From an uncultured Prevotellaceae bacterium (GTDB lineage Bacteria > Bacteroidota > Bacteroidia > Bacteroidales > Bacteroidaceae): a DNA stretch of 21,392 nt. This document shows, piece by piece, positions 13,220 through 21,392 of the stretch; position 1 is the first letter of the stretch, and each line of letters starts with the position of its first letter. The DNA lies in contig CALZOH010000021.1 of the NCBI GenBank assembly GCA_945827465.1, positions 1-21,392 of the forward strand. The letters are read 5' to 3'. Below the pieces are notes generated by a model. It did no database searches and was not told the DNA's origin. It saw only the letters and a program-made list of their open reading frames with translations. Made by a program: the position numbers and the translations under genes.

Positions 13220-15961
13220 ATGAAGATGATACTTGAAGAAGTTATCAAAGATCGCATTCTGATTCTCGATGGTGCTATGGGTACGATGATTCAGCAATAT
13301 GGATTGACTGAAGCCGATTTTCGTGGTACCCGTTTCCAAGATATTTCTTGGCAGATGAAGGGTAACAATGATGTGCTGAGTTTGACGCGTCCCGACGTGG
13401 TGGAAGATATTCATCGTAAATATCTCGTGGCGGGTGCCGACATCATTGAAACCAATACGTTCAGTTCTCAACGTATTTCAATGGCCGATTATCATTGTGA
13501 GCATTTGGTGAAGGAACTGAATGAGGCATCTGCTCGAATTGCCCGTCGGTTGGCAGACGAATTTACACGCCAGAATCCTGAGAAACCCCGTTTTGTTGCT
13601 GGTTCTATCGGGCCGACCAACAAAACCTGCTCGATGAGTCCTCGAGTGGACGACCCTTCCTATCGCGACGTGGACTTTGACGAAATGTCTGCTGCCTATC
13701 AAGAACAAATCGAAGCATTGGTGGACGCCGGGGTAGATGCTCTGCTGATAGAGACCATCTTTGATACGCTCAATGCCAAGGCTGCCATTTATGCTGCTGA
13801 AGAGGTATTCCGTCAGAAAGGCCGCTCGTTACCTCTGATGCTTTCGGTGACGGTTTCGGACAAAGCCGGTCGAACCCTGTCGGGACAAACTCTTGAAGCC
13901 TTTTTGACTTCTGTAGATTTTGCTCCCATCTTTTCGGTGGGTCTGAATTGTTCTTTCGGACCGATGGAAATCAAGCCCTATATTGAGGAGGTAGCGCGTG
14001 AGGCCACGTGTTATGTTTCGGTTTATCCCAATGCCGGACTGCCCAATGCGATGGGACAATATGATGTGAGCCCGGCGCAAATGGCTGAGCAGATGCGAGC
14101 CTTTGTGGATGAGGGATTGGTCAATATCATAGGTGGTTGTTGCGGAACGACGGATGCATATATCGCTTGCTACAATCAGATTATCCGCGATGAAAACGGA
14201 TGGAAGAAGCCCCATCAACCCCATCATACCTCGTCGAATCTGCGACTTTCGGGCCTTGAAAGGTTGGAAGTACGTCCCGACAGCAATTTCATCAATATCG
14301 GCGAACGTTGTAATGTGGCCGGTTCGCGTAAGTTCCTTCGACTCATTAGTGAACAGAAGTATGAGGAAGCCCAGGAGATAGCTCGCAAGCAAGTTGAAGA
14401 CGGTGCGCAAATTATCGATATCAATATGGATGATGGCTTATTGGAGGGTAAGACTGAGATGATTCGCTTCTTGAACCTTATTACGTCTGATCCCGATATT
14501 GCGCGTGTTCCGTTTATGATAGACTCTTCCCGTTGGGAAGTCATTCTGGCAGCTTTGAAATGTGTGCAAGGTAAGTGTGTAGTCAATTCCATTTCGTTGA
14601 AGGAGGGTGAAGAAAAGTTTATTGCCCATGCCCGCGACCTCAAATCGTTGGGTGCGGCCGTGGTGGTGATGGCTTTTGATGAAGAAGGGCAGGCTACATC
14701 GTATGAACGCAAGATCGCCATTTGTGAGCGGGCATACCGCCTTTTGGTTGATGAGGTGGACTTCTCTCCTAACGACATTATTTTTGATGCCAACATCTTG
14801 ACCATCGGCACCGGAATGGCTGAGCACAGCGATTATGCGCTCAACTTCATCCGTGCTGCGGCCTGGATACGTAAGCATCTTCCCGGTGCTCACGTGAGTG
14901 GAGGTGTCAGCAATTTGTCGTTTGCCTTCCGTGGTAACAATTATTTGCGCAATGCCATGCACGCCGTCTTTCTCTATCATGCCATTCAGAATGGAATGGA
15001 TATGGGTATCGTCAACCCTTCATCGGCTGTGATGTATGAGGATATTCCGCAGGAGCATCGCGAATTGATAGAAGACCTGATCTTCAACCGTCGTCCTGAT
15101 GCCACCGAACGTGTACTCTCGTTGATGCAGACTGAGGCAGAGGTCGGGAAATCGCAAGTGAAAGATGCCTGGGAAGAAATGAGTGTAGAAGAACGGCTCA
15201 AGCAAGCTCTGCGTAAAGGTCAGGGCGAACACCTTGAAACGGATATTCCTTTGGCGATGGAAAAATACGGTCGTGCAGTCAGCGTGATCGAAGGTCCGTT
15301 GATGGATGGCATGAGCGAGGTAGGAAAGTTGTTTGCTGATGGCAAAATGTTCCTGCCGCAAGTGGTGAAGACGGCGCGCACCATGAAAAAAGCCGTAGAA
15401 CTTCTTGCCCCATATATGGAGAAGGAAAAGTCAACGGACGTTGCTTCAGCGGGCAAGATACTTTTAGCTACCGTGAAAGGCGATGTGCATGATATCGGTA
15501 AGAATATTGTGGGGGTGGTGTTGGCATGCAACAATTATGAAGTGATTGATTTGGGTGTGATGATGCCTGCCGAGCAAATTGTGGAGGCTGCCCTTCGCGA
15601 AAAGGTCGATATGATTGGTCTGAGCGGTCTGATTACACCCAGTCTGGATGAAATGATCAACACGGTTCGCCAGTTGCGTGATGCCGGAATTGATGTGCCT
15701 GTGATGATTGGGGGAGCAACAACCAGCAAGCTTCATACGGCACTGAAGATATCGCCGGTCTATAACGGTCCTGTTGTATGGGTGAAAGATGCTGCCCAAA
15801 ATTCTATTGTGGCGGGGAAGTTGCTGAACGAGCATACCCGTACTCAATTCGTTGACCAATTAAACAATGAATATGAAGTCTTGCGGAAGGAGCGGCCTGA
15901 CTCATCTCCGTTGGCTTCGTTGGAAGAATCTCGTAAAAACAAATTGAATCTCTTTGATTAA
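13220..15961 (+). CDS. metH: Cobalamin-dependent methionine synthase, lacking the activation domain
   Basis: It transfers a methyl group from methyltetrahydrofolate through cobalamin to homocysteine. The homocysteine domain (about 1-320) has ILDGAMGTMIQ and zinc ligands Cys244 (GLNCSFGP) and Cys307/Cys308 (GGCCGTT). The folate domain (about 350-620) begins FINIGERCNVAGS. The cobalamin cap and Rossmann domains (about 640-890) contain GDVHDIGKNIV with the cobalt-ligating His757. The protein ends at 913 residues, so the C-terminal SAM-binding reactivation domain of E. coli MetH (1227 residues) is missing. The stop is clean and the next gene starts at once, so this looks natural; reactivation would need a separate protein. 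I chose the ATG at 13220; a TTG at 13208 is also in frame and would add four residues. It follows smpB by 28 bases, which leaves no room for a riboswitch. Confidence 0.95.
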   Translation: MKMILEEVIKDRILILDGAMGTMIQQYGLTEADFRGTRFQDISWQMKGNNDVLSLTRPDVVEDIHRKYLVAGADIIETNTFSSQRISMADYHCEHLVKELNEASARIARRLADEFTRQNPEKPRFVAGSIGPTNKTCSMSPRVDDPSYRDVDFDEMSAAYQEQIEALVDAGVDALLIETIFDTLNAKAAIYAAEEVFRQKGRSLPLMLSVTVSDKAGRTLSGQTLEAFLTSVDFAPIFSVGLNCSFGPMEIKPYIEEVAREATCYVSVYPNAGLPNAMGQYDVSPAQMAEQMRAFVDEGLVNIIGGCCGTTDAYIACYNQIIRDENGWKKPHQPHHTSSNLRLSGLERLEVRPDSNFINIGERCNVAGSRKFLRLISEQKYEEAQEIARKQVEDGAQIIDINMDDGLLEGKTEMIRFLNLITSDPDIARVPFMIDSSRWEVILAALKCVQGKCVVNSISLKEGEEKFIAHARDLKSLGAAVVVMAFDEEGQATSYERKIAICERAYRLLVDEVDFSPNDIIFDANILTIGTGMAEHSDYALNFIRAAAWIRKHLPGAHVSGGVSNLSFAFRGNNYLRNAMHAVFLYHAIQNGMDMGIVNPSSAVMYEDIPQEHRELIEDLIFNRRPDATERVLSLMQTEAEVGKSQVKDAWEEMSVEERLKQALRKGQGEHLETDIPLAMEKYGRAVSVIEGPLMDGMSEVGKLFADGKMFLPQVVKTARTMKKAVELLAPYMEKEKSTDVASAGKILLATVKGDVHDIGKNIVGVVLACNNYEVIDLGVMMPAEQIVEAALREKVDMIGLSGLITPSLDEMINTVRQLRDAGIDVPVMIGGATTSKLHTALKISPVYNGPVVWVKDAAQNSIVAGKLLNEHTRTQFVDQLNNEYEVLRKERPDSSPLASLEESRKNKLNLFD

Positions 15962-15967
15962 ATAGAT

Positions 15968-17257
15968 ATGAAGAAATTATTTGCCCTTTTGTCCCTCTTG
16001 TTCATGATGGTCCAGGCTTTGTTTGCTCAGGGCGGACTTGTGAAGGTCATCGATGGACAGTTCTTTCGCAATGGTGCACCTTATTATTATATAGGAACCA
16101 ACTTCTGGTATGGCCCTATCTTGGGTTCAACCGGAGTCGGTGGCAATCGTGAACGCCTGTCGCAGGAGTTGGATGCGTTGCGTGACATGGGCGTTAACAA
16201 CTTGCGCGTCTTGGTAGGTGCCGATGCAGGCAGCGAAAATGCCAATACGGTGATACCTTATCTTCAGCCCCAGCCCGGTGCACTCAACGATACACTCCTG
16301 GTAGGGCTTGATTACTTCCTGACCGAGTTGGCCAAGCGTGATATGGTGGCTGTACTTTATCTTACCAACTCATGGGATTGGAGTGGCGGTTACGGTTTCT
16401 ATCTGAAGAATGTGGGGCAGGGCGATTCGCCCAATGCCGACGGTAAGGGCTATCAGGCTTACGTCAATTATGCCGCTGAGTTCGTGAAGAACGATCAGGC
16501 GCAGCAACTCTTTTGGAATTATGTGAAAACCATTGTGTCGCGCACCAACTCGATCACCGGTAAACCCTACAAAGACGATCCTGCCATTATGGCATGGCAA
16601 ATCTGTAACGAGCCGCGTAGCTTCAGCAAGGAGGGGAAGGACCGGTTTGCAGCCTTTATTAGCAAGACGGCTGAGACCATCAAGCAGATTGATTCCAAGC
16701 ATTTGCTGTCGACGGGTAGTGAAGGAAGCATGGGTTGCGAAGGCGATATGGAGTTGTATGAGCGCATTCATTCGGATGCGAACATCGATTATCTGACCAT
16801 CCACATCTGGCCGGCCAATTGGCAGTGGTGTACCCGCAGTACGCTTTGGGACGACTTGCCTTATGTTTACCAAAAGGCCGGTGCCTATATCGATACTCAC
16901 ATGCGCTTTGCCGACAAAATGTTGAAGCCTTTGGTGATTGAGGAGTTTGGTTATCCGCGCGACGCCAATCTGTTTGTTCCCGGTTCTTCAACCGATTGCC
17001 GTGATGCTTTTTATTCTTACATCTTGGGGCGTGTGTTAACTTCCTTCCAAAAGGAGCAGGTGCTGGCCGGTTGCAACTTCTGGGGCTGGGCCGGTGCGGG
17101 GCGCCATCGTCACAAGACGTGGGAGGTGGGCGATGATTACTTGTGCGACCCGCCTCATGAGCCTCAAGGATGGTATTCCGTTTTTGATAATGACTCTACG
17201 ACCATCAGCTTGATACAGCAAGGTACCAAAGAGTTAAAGACAACTGAAGATGAATAA
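15968..17257 (+). CDS. Secreted GH5-family glycoside hydrolase (mannanase-like)
   Basis: This 429-residue exported enzyme probably cleaves beta-1,4 linkages in mannan or a related glucan. The signal peptide is residues 1-20 (LFALLSLLFMMVQALFA, then QGG). The TIM-barrel shows IGTNFWYGP (42-50), NLRVLVGAD, the acid/base Glu215 in WQICNEPRS, IHIWPANW, and the nucleophile Glu326 in VIEEFGYP. GCNFWGWAGAG follows near the substrate site. The pattern is closest to the GH5_7 beta-mannanase group as I remember it; the subfamily is an inference. It has no carbohydrate-binding module and no C-terminal sorting tail. It starts 6 bases after the metH stop and its end overlaps the next gene by 8 bases (ATGAATAA), so it sits in one transcript with its neighbours. 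Confidence 0.88.
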   Translation: MKKLFALLSLLFMMVQALFAQGGLVKVIDGQFFRNGAPYYYIGTNFWYGPILGSTGVGGNRERLSQELDALRDMGVNNLRVLVGADAGSENANTVIPYLQPQPGALNDTLLVGLDYFLTELAKRDMVAVLYLTNSWDWSGGYGFYLKNVGQGDSPNADGKGYQAYVNYAAEFVKNDQAQQLFWNYVKTIVSRTNSITGKPYKDDPAIMAWQICNEPRSFSKEGKDRFAAFISKTAETIKQIDSKHLLSTGSEGSMGCEGDMELYERIHSDANIDYLTIHIWPANWQWCTRSTLWDDLPYVYQKAGAYIDTHMRFADKMLKPLVIEEFGYPRDANLFVPGSSTDCRDAFYSYILGRVLTSFQKEQVLAGCNFWGWAGAGRHRHKTWEVGDDYLCDPPHEPQGWYSVFDNDSTTISLIQQGTKELKTTEDE

Positions 17258-19262
17258 ATCGATTGCCGTATTATTCTTCATCCTCACTTTGGGATGGATG
17301 GAACTTAGTGCTAGTCCGTCTTATCGGATGCGCAGAACGATGAAGCAGCCCGATGGCACGACGCTTACTCTTGTTCGTCAGGGGGATGAATATGCTTCGG
17401 TGATGACTACCGTTGATGGTTATCCCGTCAAGTTGGTCAGCGGAGCCTATTATTACGCGTTGGTTGTTTCTCCCGGCAATTATGCGGCCACCTCTGTTCT
17501 TGCCCACAATGCGGCCGATCGGTGCGATGGCGAACTATTGTCGGCTTATGGTGATACGGATATAGTTGCTGCGATGTCTTCGCCTACTGAGATATTCGGA
17601 AGGGCTGTTATGGGCTCGCAGGCTGGGGCTTCGGTCAAGGCTCAGGGCACGCAGAGGATTGTTGTTCTCATGGTGCAGTTTGCAGACGTTCGTTTCAGCC
17701 AAAAGGGTGTTAACAATAGGGAGTTTACGAACGATGCGGCCTATTATCAGCGTTTCTTCAATGAAACGGGCTTTTCGGATGATGAGGCTTGGGGTAGCGT
17801 TCATGATTACTTCTACGACCAGAGTGACGGACAGTTCGATCCGGTGTTTGATGTCTTTGGACCGGTCACGTTGAGCCATAATCAGGCTTATTATGGCAAG
17901 AATGTCAACGGTAAAGACGGGCGTTGGAGTGAAATGGTGGCCGAGGCTCTTGATCTTTTGGTGAAGTCGGGGGCCGACTTGTCGCCTTACGCCGACGGCA
18001 TGAATGCCGTGAACTTGGTGGCCATGGTGTTGGCCGGCGAGGGTGAGAACTTTACGGGTGATGAGAATACCCTTTGGTCGCAGTATGTATCGAATTTCGG
18101 TTATTCCAATAAGTATTTGTTCGAGTCGGTGCTGTATGTGAACGAGGTGGGTTATTTTGAAGATGAAGGATATTTTCGTGATGGAATCGGAACCTTCTGC
18201 CATGAGTTTTCTCACGCCATGGGTTTGCCCGACATGTATTGCACCAATGGCTTGCTGAATGTCTTCGGTATGGACTATTGGGACTTGATGGACTTGGGCC
18301 AGTATATTACGTTGGGTAAAAGGCCTTCGGGTTATTCGGCCTACGAGCGCGAGTTTATGGGGTGGTTAACGATAGAGTCCTTGCCCAAAACCAAGCAACT
18401 GGTTACGTTGGCCCCTCTTCCCGAGAATGATGGTCGGCCGCGCGCCTATCGAATCGAGAACGAACAAGACGCCACCGGGTGTGAGTATTATATTTTAGAG
18501 AACAGAAAAGTGTCGCGATGGTTCTCCGACTTCTTTGGAGAGGGCATGCTCGTCTATCACATTGATTATAACGCATCGGCTTGGAAGAACAACACCGTTA
18601 ACAACGTCAGGTCGCATCAGCGTATGACGCCTATTCCGGCCGATGGCGTGTTGACTCCGGCTGACCAAATCGAGAGCGAAGAGCCTTATCAAGGTGATCT
18701 CTTCCCGGGTTTGACGGGCAATACGCGTTTGGCCGACGACAGTGATCCGCCTGCCACCGCCTATAATGGTGGGTTGATGCACATTCTGCTATCCCAGATT
18801 ACGCGTCACGATAATGGTGACGTTACTTTCTGCTACATGGCCGAAGGGATGCTGCCTGCTCCCACGGGCCTCAAGCAGTGCGAGTCGGGCGAGTCGGCCG
18901 TGGCGATGGAGTGGAACGCCGTCGAAGGGGCTACGTCCTATCGCGTTTCGCTCTTTGCCGACGACAAGTGGGTGCCGCTCGATACGGTGGAGGCCCTCAC
19001 TTATCGCTTCAAGCAGCTCTTGCCGGGCCGAGATTACAGGGTGCGCGTTCAGGCCCTGGCCGATGCCTACGTCGACTCCGACCCTCAGGAGTGTCTTCTC
19101 TCGACCTTGCCGGATGGTATTGATTTTGTCGGCGGCGAATGGGCCATTCAACCCCTGTCGACCATAGACGGGCGTCCGGTGAAGGGAGCTTGGGAAACTT
19201 TACCCCCGGGCGTGTATGTGGCCAAATGCAGAGACGGTATAAAAAAAGTCAGAAAACAGTGA
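17250..19262 (+). CDS. Secreted M6-family metalloprotease with Fn3-like domain
   Basis: This 670-residue exported zinc protease is of the immune-inhibitor-A (M6) type. The signal peptide is about residues 1-21 (IAVLFFILTLGWMELSA). A pro-region runs to about 125, and the catalytic domain starts at RIVVLMVQFADVRF. The zinc motif is HEFSHAMGLPD at 318-328 (His318, Glu319, His322, Asp328). A fibronectin-III-like segment follows at about 536-610 (MEWNAVEGATSYRVSLFAD). The tail at 634-670 (IDGRPV, then LPPGVYVAKCRDG) resembles the secretion tail of Bacteroidetes surface proteins and the C10 protease tail in this window. The gene overlaps the GH5 gene, implying coupled translation. Its substrate is unknown. 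Confidence 0.88.
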   Translation: MNKSIAVLFFILTLGWMELSASPSYRMRRTMKQPDGTTLTLVRQGDEYASVMTTVDGYPVKLVSGAYYYALVVSPGNYAATSVLAHNAADRCDGELLSAYGDTDIVAAMSSPTEIFGRAVMGSQAGASVKAQGTQRIVVLMVQFADVRFSQKGVNNREFTNDAAYYQRFFNETGFSDDEAWGSVHDYFYDQSDGQFDPVFDVFGPVTLSHNQAYYGKNVNGKDGRWSEMVAEALDLLVKSGADLSPYADGMNAVNLVAMVLAGEGENFTGDENTLWSQYVSNFGYSNKYLFESVLYVNEVGYFEDEGYFRDGIGTFCHEFSHAMGLPDMYCTNGLLNVFGMDYWDLMDLGQYITLGKRPSGYSAYEREFMGWLTIESLPKTKQLVTLAPLPENDGRPRAYRIENEQDATGCEYYILENRKVSRWFSDFFGEGMLVYHIDYNASAWKNNTVNNVRSHQRMTPIPADGVLTPADQIESEEPYQGDLFPGLTGNTRLADDSDPPATAYNGGLMHILLSQITRHDNGDVTFCYMAEGMLPAPTGLKQCESGESAVAMEWNAVEGATSYRVSLFADDKWVPLDTVEALTYRFKQLLPGRDYRVRVQALADAYVDSDPQECLLSTLPDGIDFVGGEWAIQPLSTIDGRPVKGAWETLPPGVYVAKCRDGIKKVRKQ

Positions 19263-19285
19263 ACGCATTTTTCGCTTTTTGGCTG

Positions 19286-19293
19286 TAATTTTG
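19286..19293 (+). promoter_or_regulatory. -7 box for the DUF4923 gene
   Basis: TAATTTTG matches TAnnTTTG and ends 41 bases before the ATG at 19334. It lies just after the M6 protease stop codon; no separate terminator is seen between them. Confidence 0.6.
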
Positions 19294-19333
19294 TGCCTCA
19301 GAAAAATGATATTAACAGAAACAACATGCAACC

Positions 19334-19975
19334 ATGAAAAAGAATGTTTTAAAGGTTTGTTTCCTTTTGCTGTGCTGCTGCTCGACAGCTGCTCAAGCTC
19401 AGGATTTGAAGAGTGTATTGTCGGGTGTGCTTTCTAAAGTGACCTCGAGTGTGGATTCCACTTCCACTTTGACCAATGTGTTGGGCTCATTAATTGGAAC
19501 GACCAAGGTAGAGCCGGCCCAGTTGGCAGGAACCTGGCAGTATTCGCAGCCCGCTGTGGCTTTTGAATCAGAAGACGTACTGAACAAGATAGGCGGAACG
19601 GCTGTTGCCACCACCGTTGAAAAGAAAGTGGCCGCGCAGTTAACCAAGTTGGGCATTTCCTCCGGAGCCATGACCCTTACATTCGCCACCGACAGTACCT
19701 TCACTTGCAAAATCAAGACCAAGACGGTGAAGGGGAAATATACCGTCAAGGATGCCACCATCCAGTTTACCTTCGTTACGGGCAAGACCATCTCGGCAAA
19801 TGTGAAGCTTACCGGCACCGTCTTGCAGGTATCGTTCAAGGCCGACAAGTTGCTCACCTTTGTGCAAACTGTCTCCTCGCTGGCCAAGACCTCCAATCAG
19901 ACGCTCACCACCATCACCTCCATGGTCAATTCCTACAAGGGAATGCAGTTAGGGCTGAAGTTTAACAAACAATAA
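19334..19975 (+). CDS. Secreted DUF4923-type protein
   Basis: The product (213 residues) has a signal peptide (about 1-22, VCFLLLCCCSTAAQA then QD); the run of three cysteines could instead be a lipoprotein site. Residues 23-55 are Ser/Thr/Val/Leu-rich repeats of the form SVLSGVLSKVTSSV. From LAGTWQYSQPAVAFESE (about 64-80) the sequence is a beta-rich, lipocalin-like fold with MTLTFATDSTFTCKI and GKYTVKDATIQFTF. This matches DUF4923 as I recall it, a Bacteroidetes family without known function. It is transcribed from its own promoter. Confidence 0.75.
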   Translation: MKKNVLKVCFLLLCCCSTAAQAQDLKSVLSGVLSKVTSSVDSTSTLTNVLGSLIGTTKVEPAQLAGTWQYSQPAVAFESEDVLNKIGGTAVATTVEKKVAAQLTKLGISSGAMTLTFATDSTFTCKIKTKTVKGKYTVKDATIQFTFVTGKTISANVKLTGTVLQVSFKADKLLTFVQTVSSLAKTSNQTLTTITSMVNSYKGMQLGLKFNKQ

Positions 19976-20062
19976 CGGGAATCCCTCAGGATTCACCACG
20001 CTGACCCTTTCTCTGCAAGGCATTTTATAGGCAGTACATCAGAAGAAACCAATATTTATTCG

Positions 20063-20070
20063 TACTTTTG
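20063..20070 (+). promoter_or_regulatory. -7 box for the 20090 gene
   Basis: TACTTTTG matches TAnnTTTG and ends 20 bases before the ATG at 20090, the same spacing as for the DUF4375 gene. The gap before it holds a 6-bp hairpin (GAATCC-CTCA-GGATTC, 19979-19994) without a T-run. Confidence 0.6.
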
Positions 20071-20089
20071 CACGCGTTATTTATCCAAG

Positions 20090-20548
20090 ATGTTACATAA
20101 AATTCTTCTATCCGTCATAGCCAGTCTGTTCGCGCTTACCGTTTTTGCAGACGGTAATACGAAGGAAAAGGCTAAAACCATCTACTTTTTCGGCGTTGCC
20201 AAGAATTATACCGATTCGGTAGCATGTCTTACAGATGTATGCAAGATAGACAGTGTGGCCATCAGCCCCTCGACCAAGGACGTGGCCAATCTGGATATGT
20301 ACACCGACCAGTACCGGAACTACTTCCTGCAGAACGGACAAGAAGGGTACATCTGTGCCACCTTCGTTGCCGACAGTTACAAGAAGATCGAAAAGCTGTT
20401 CCTGAAGCAGCGCATGCGTTTGGAGCGCAAGGGCGGGTTGAAGCTCAGCTTCATCAGCAATCTGGACTTCCAATACCAGTTTGTCGATTCCAAGCAGATC
20501 TATCGTAACGAGATTGACGAAGATGCTGAAGGTAGATCGGAGGAATAA
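20090..20548 (+). CDS. Small secreted protein of unknown function
   Basis: The 152-residue product has a clear signal peptide (about 1-20, ILLSVIASLFALTVFA, then DGN). I do not recognise the family. The mature part has YFFGVAKNYTDSV near 32-44, two cysteines (46 and 51), DQYRNYFLQNGQEGYICATF, and a basic helix KKIEKLFLKQRMRLERKGG before an acidic C-terminus. Soluble periplasmic location is likely. Its own promoter lies upstream and the HAD gene follows after 47 bases, so the two may share a transcript. Confidence 0.7.
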   Translation: MLHKILLSVIASLFALTVFADGNTKEKAKTIYFFGVAKNYTDSVACLTDVCKIDSVAISPSTKDVANLDMYTDQYRNYFLQNGQEGYICATFVADSYKKIEKLFLKQRMRLERKGGLKLSFISNLDFQYQFVDSKQIYRNEIDEDAEGRSEE

Positions 20549-20595
20549 CAGAGATATTGGAACTGAGATTTACTGCTTAATACAGCCTGAGAGAT

Positions 20596-21030
20596 ATGTT
20601 AATTGCCATAGACTTTGATGGAACAATCGTAGAACATCGTTATCCCCAAATCGGGAAAGAACGACCTTTTGCCACCGAAACCATTCGTAGACTGATTGCC
20701 GACCGCCATCGCATTATACTCTGGACGCTGCGCAAGGGGCGCTTGCTGGACGAAGCCGTCGAGTGGTGTCGTGAGAGAGGCATAGAGTTTTATGCTATCA
20801 ACTCCAGTTATCCCGGTGAGGAAATCGATGGCGACACTTGTCGGAAAATCAAATACGACATCGTGATTGACGACCGCAACATTGGCGGTCTGCCCGATTG
20901 GGGGGACATCTACAATATGATACAGCGCAGGATCACCTATCAGCAATATCTGATAGAAAACATCACCGGTACAACGCTGCAAAAACCATCGAAAAAGCGT
21001 TGGTGGCAGTTATCAGACAAGGAAAAGTAA
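20596..21030 (+). CDS. Small HAD-superfamily hydrolase
   Basis: This 144-residue cytoplasmic protein shows the HAD phosphatase motifs. The nucleophile motif DFDGT is at 6-10 (Asp6, Asp8), Thr44 lies in ILWTLRKG, and the acidic motif IDDRNIGG includes Asp92 and Asp93. A motif-III lysine is likely in CRKIKYDIVIDD. A very small cap region lies between motifs I and II. Substrates of this compact group are not certain; small phosphorylated metabolites are typical. It has no promoter box of its own in the 47-base gap and probably follows the preceding gene. A strong terminator begins 15 bases after its stop codon. Confidence 0.8.
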   Translation: MLIAIDFDGTIVEHRYPQIGKERPFATETIRRLIADRHRIILWTLRKGRLLDEAVEWCRERGIEFYAINSSYPGEEIDGDTCRKIKYDIVIDDRNIGGLPDWGDIYNMIQRRITYQQYLIENITGTTLQKPSKKRWWQLSDKEK

Positions 21031-21044
21031 TATCTTCATCTTTA

Positions 21045-21093
21045 AATTGGGGATTGAATGCGAAGCAAGCGTTCAATCCCCAATTTCTTTTTT
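21045..21093 (+). terminator. Strong intrinsic terminator
   Basis: AATTGGGGATTGAA (21045-21058) pairs perfectly with TTCAATCCCCAATT (21072-21085). Three further pairs (U-G, G-C, C-G) extend the stem toward the loop GAAGCAA, giving about 17 pairs. TCTTTTTT follows directly. It ends the HAD gene transcript. Confidence 0.93.
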
Positions 21094-21134
21094 AGATGGC
21101 AGCAGATGAAAAGTGGATTCGCTGCGGTCAGAAT

Positions 21135-21163
21135 GGCCCTTGCTTTCAGTGTAAGCAGGGGCT
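21135..21163 (+). other. Intergenic hairpin
   Basis: GCCCTTGCTT (21136-21145) pairs with AAGCAGGGGC (21153-21162) over 10 pairs with one wobble, around the loop TCAGTGT. A G-U pair (21135/21163) extends it. It has no following T-run and no nearby gene. Its role is unknown. Confidence 0.45.
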
Positions 21164-21212
21164 TAATAGTTCAAAACAGTCTTTACATCCCATGGAAAGT
21201 TCCTTTTCTTGG

Positions 21213-21392
21213 TCTTGATTTGTGATGTCACGGGGTGCAAGTAGGAATCAAGAGGTCTTGATTTGCGATGTCACGGGATGCAAGTAGGAATCAAGGGGTC
21301 TTGATTTGTGATGTCACCGGGTGCAAGTAGAAATCAAGGGGTCTTGATTTGTGATGTCACCGGGTGCAAGTAGGAATCAAGGGGTCTTGATT
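21213..21392. repeat. 43-bp tandem repeat array, four copies plus a partial fifth
   Basis: Units begin at 21213, 21256, 21299 and 21342, each exactly 43 bases, and a fifth starts at 21385 and is cut by the window end. Copies differ at only a few positions (unit positions 11, 20, 23, 33 and 41). Each unit begins TCTTGATT and carries AATCAAG near its end, so it can close as a stem; inside are GTGATGTCAC and CACCGGGTG-like inverted elements. The length is not a multiple of three, so it is not coding. There are no unique spacers, so it is not a CRISPR array. Confidence 0.92.

Noticed and set aside
13829..14980. Several long minus-strand open frames within metH
   Set aside because: All are opposite conserved MetH domains in a strongly biased coding sequence; none has a recognisable start region or family.
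17535..18215. 226-codon open frame on the minus strand
   Set aside because: Shadow of the M6 protease gene; the true frame contains the HEFSH zinc motif region and a signal peptide.
21213..21392. CRISPR array
   Set aside because: The 43-base units abut without unique spacers and no cas genes are present; it is a simple tandem repeat.

Overview
The window looks like a chromosomal segment of a Bacteroidales bacterium, most likely from the Prevotella group. The main reason is a recurrent Bacteroidetes -7 promoter box (TAnnTTTG) placed 20 to 41 bases before the start of seven genes. Shine-Dalgarno sequences are weak or absent before most genes. The gene content also fits: an interpain/streptopain-like C10 protease, an M6 protease with a short C-terminal tail of the secretion-signal type, a Bacteroidetes-type LptD, a short MetH, a DUF4375-smpB-metH gene order and a DUF4923 protein. 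No tRNA, rRNA, CRISPR array or insertion sequence was seen.

Layout. Bases 1-1652 are AT-rich and gene-poor. They hold one orphan minus-strand gene (484-1338, unknown function, with a faint HNH-like C-terminus) between copies of a dispersed palindromic repeat (three copies in all). Bases 1653-4780 are a minus-strand operon: secreted C10 cysteine protease, HD-domain phosphohydrolase and cytidine deaminase, the last two joined by an ATGA overlap. From 4975 to 21030 everything is on the plus strand. It begins with a RimK-like ATP-grasp ligase translationally coupled (TAATG) to a divergent FolC/Mur-ligase-like protein, then lptD from its own promoter with a TTG start. Next come a probable 6S-type RNA (about 10039-10219), an IscU/NifU-like scaffold protein with a GGGtGRT-family protein, and a DUF4375 protein followed by smpB, metH, a secreted GH5 glycosidase and a secreted M6 metalloprotease. 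Last come a DUF4923 protein, a small secreted protein of unknown function and a small HAD-type phosphatase, closed by a very strong terminator. The window ends inside a 43-bp tandem repeat array.

How the parts may work together. Most of the plus-strand block is housekeeping: outer-membrane LPS insertion, trans-translation, methionine synthesis and Fe-S metabolism. Interspersed are secreted degradative enzymes (C10 and M6 proteases, GH5 mannanase/glucanase-like). The parts least explained by known biology are the ATP-grasp + FolC-like pair, which resembles a split amide-ligase module of unknown substrate; the scaffold/GGGtGRT pair; the 6S-like RNA, identified here by structure alone; and the repeats at both ends of the window.
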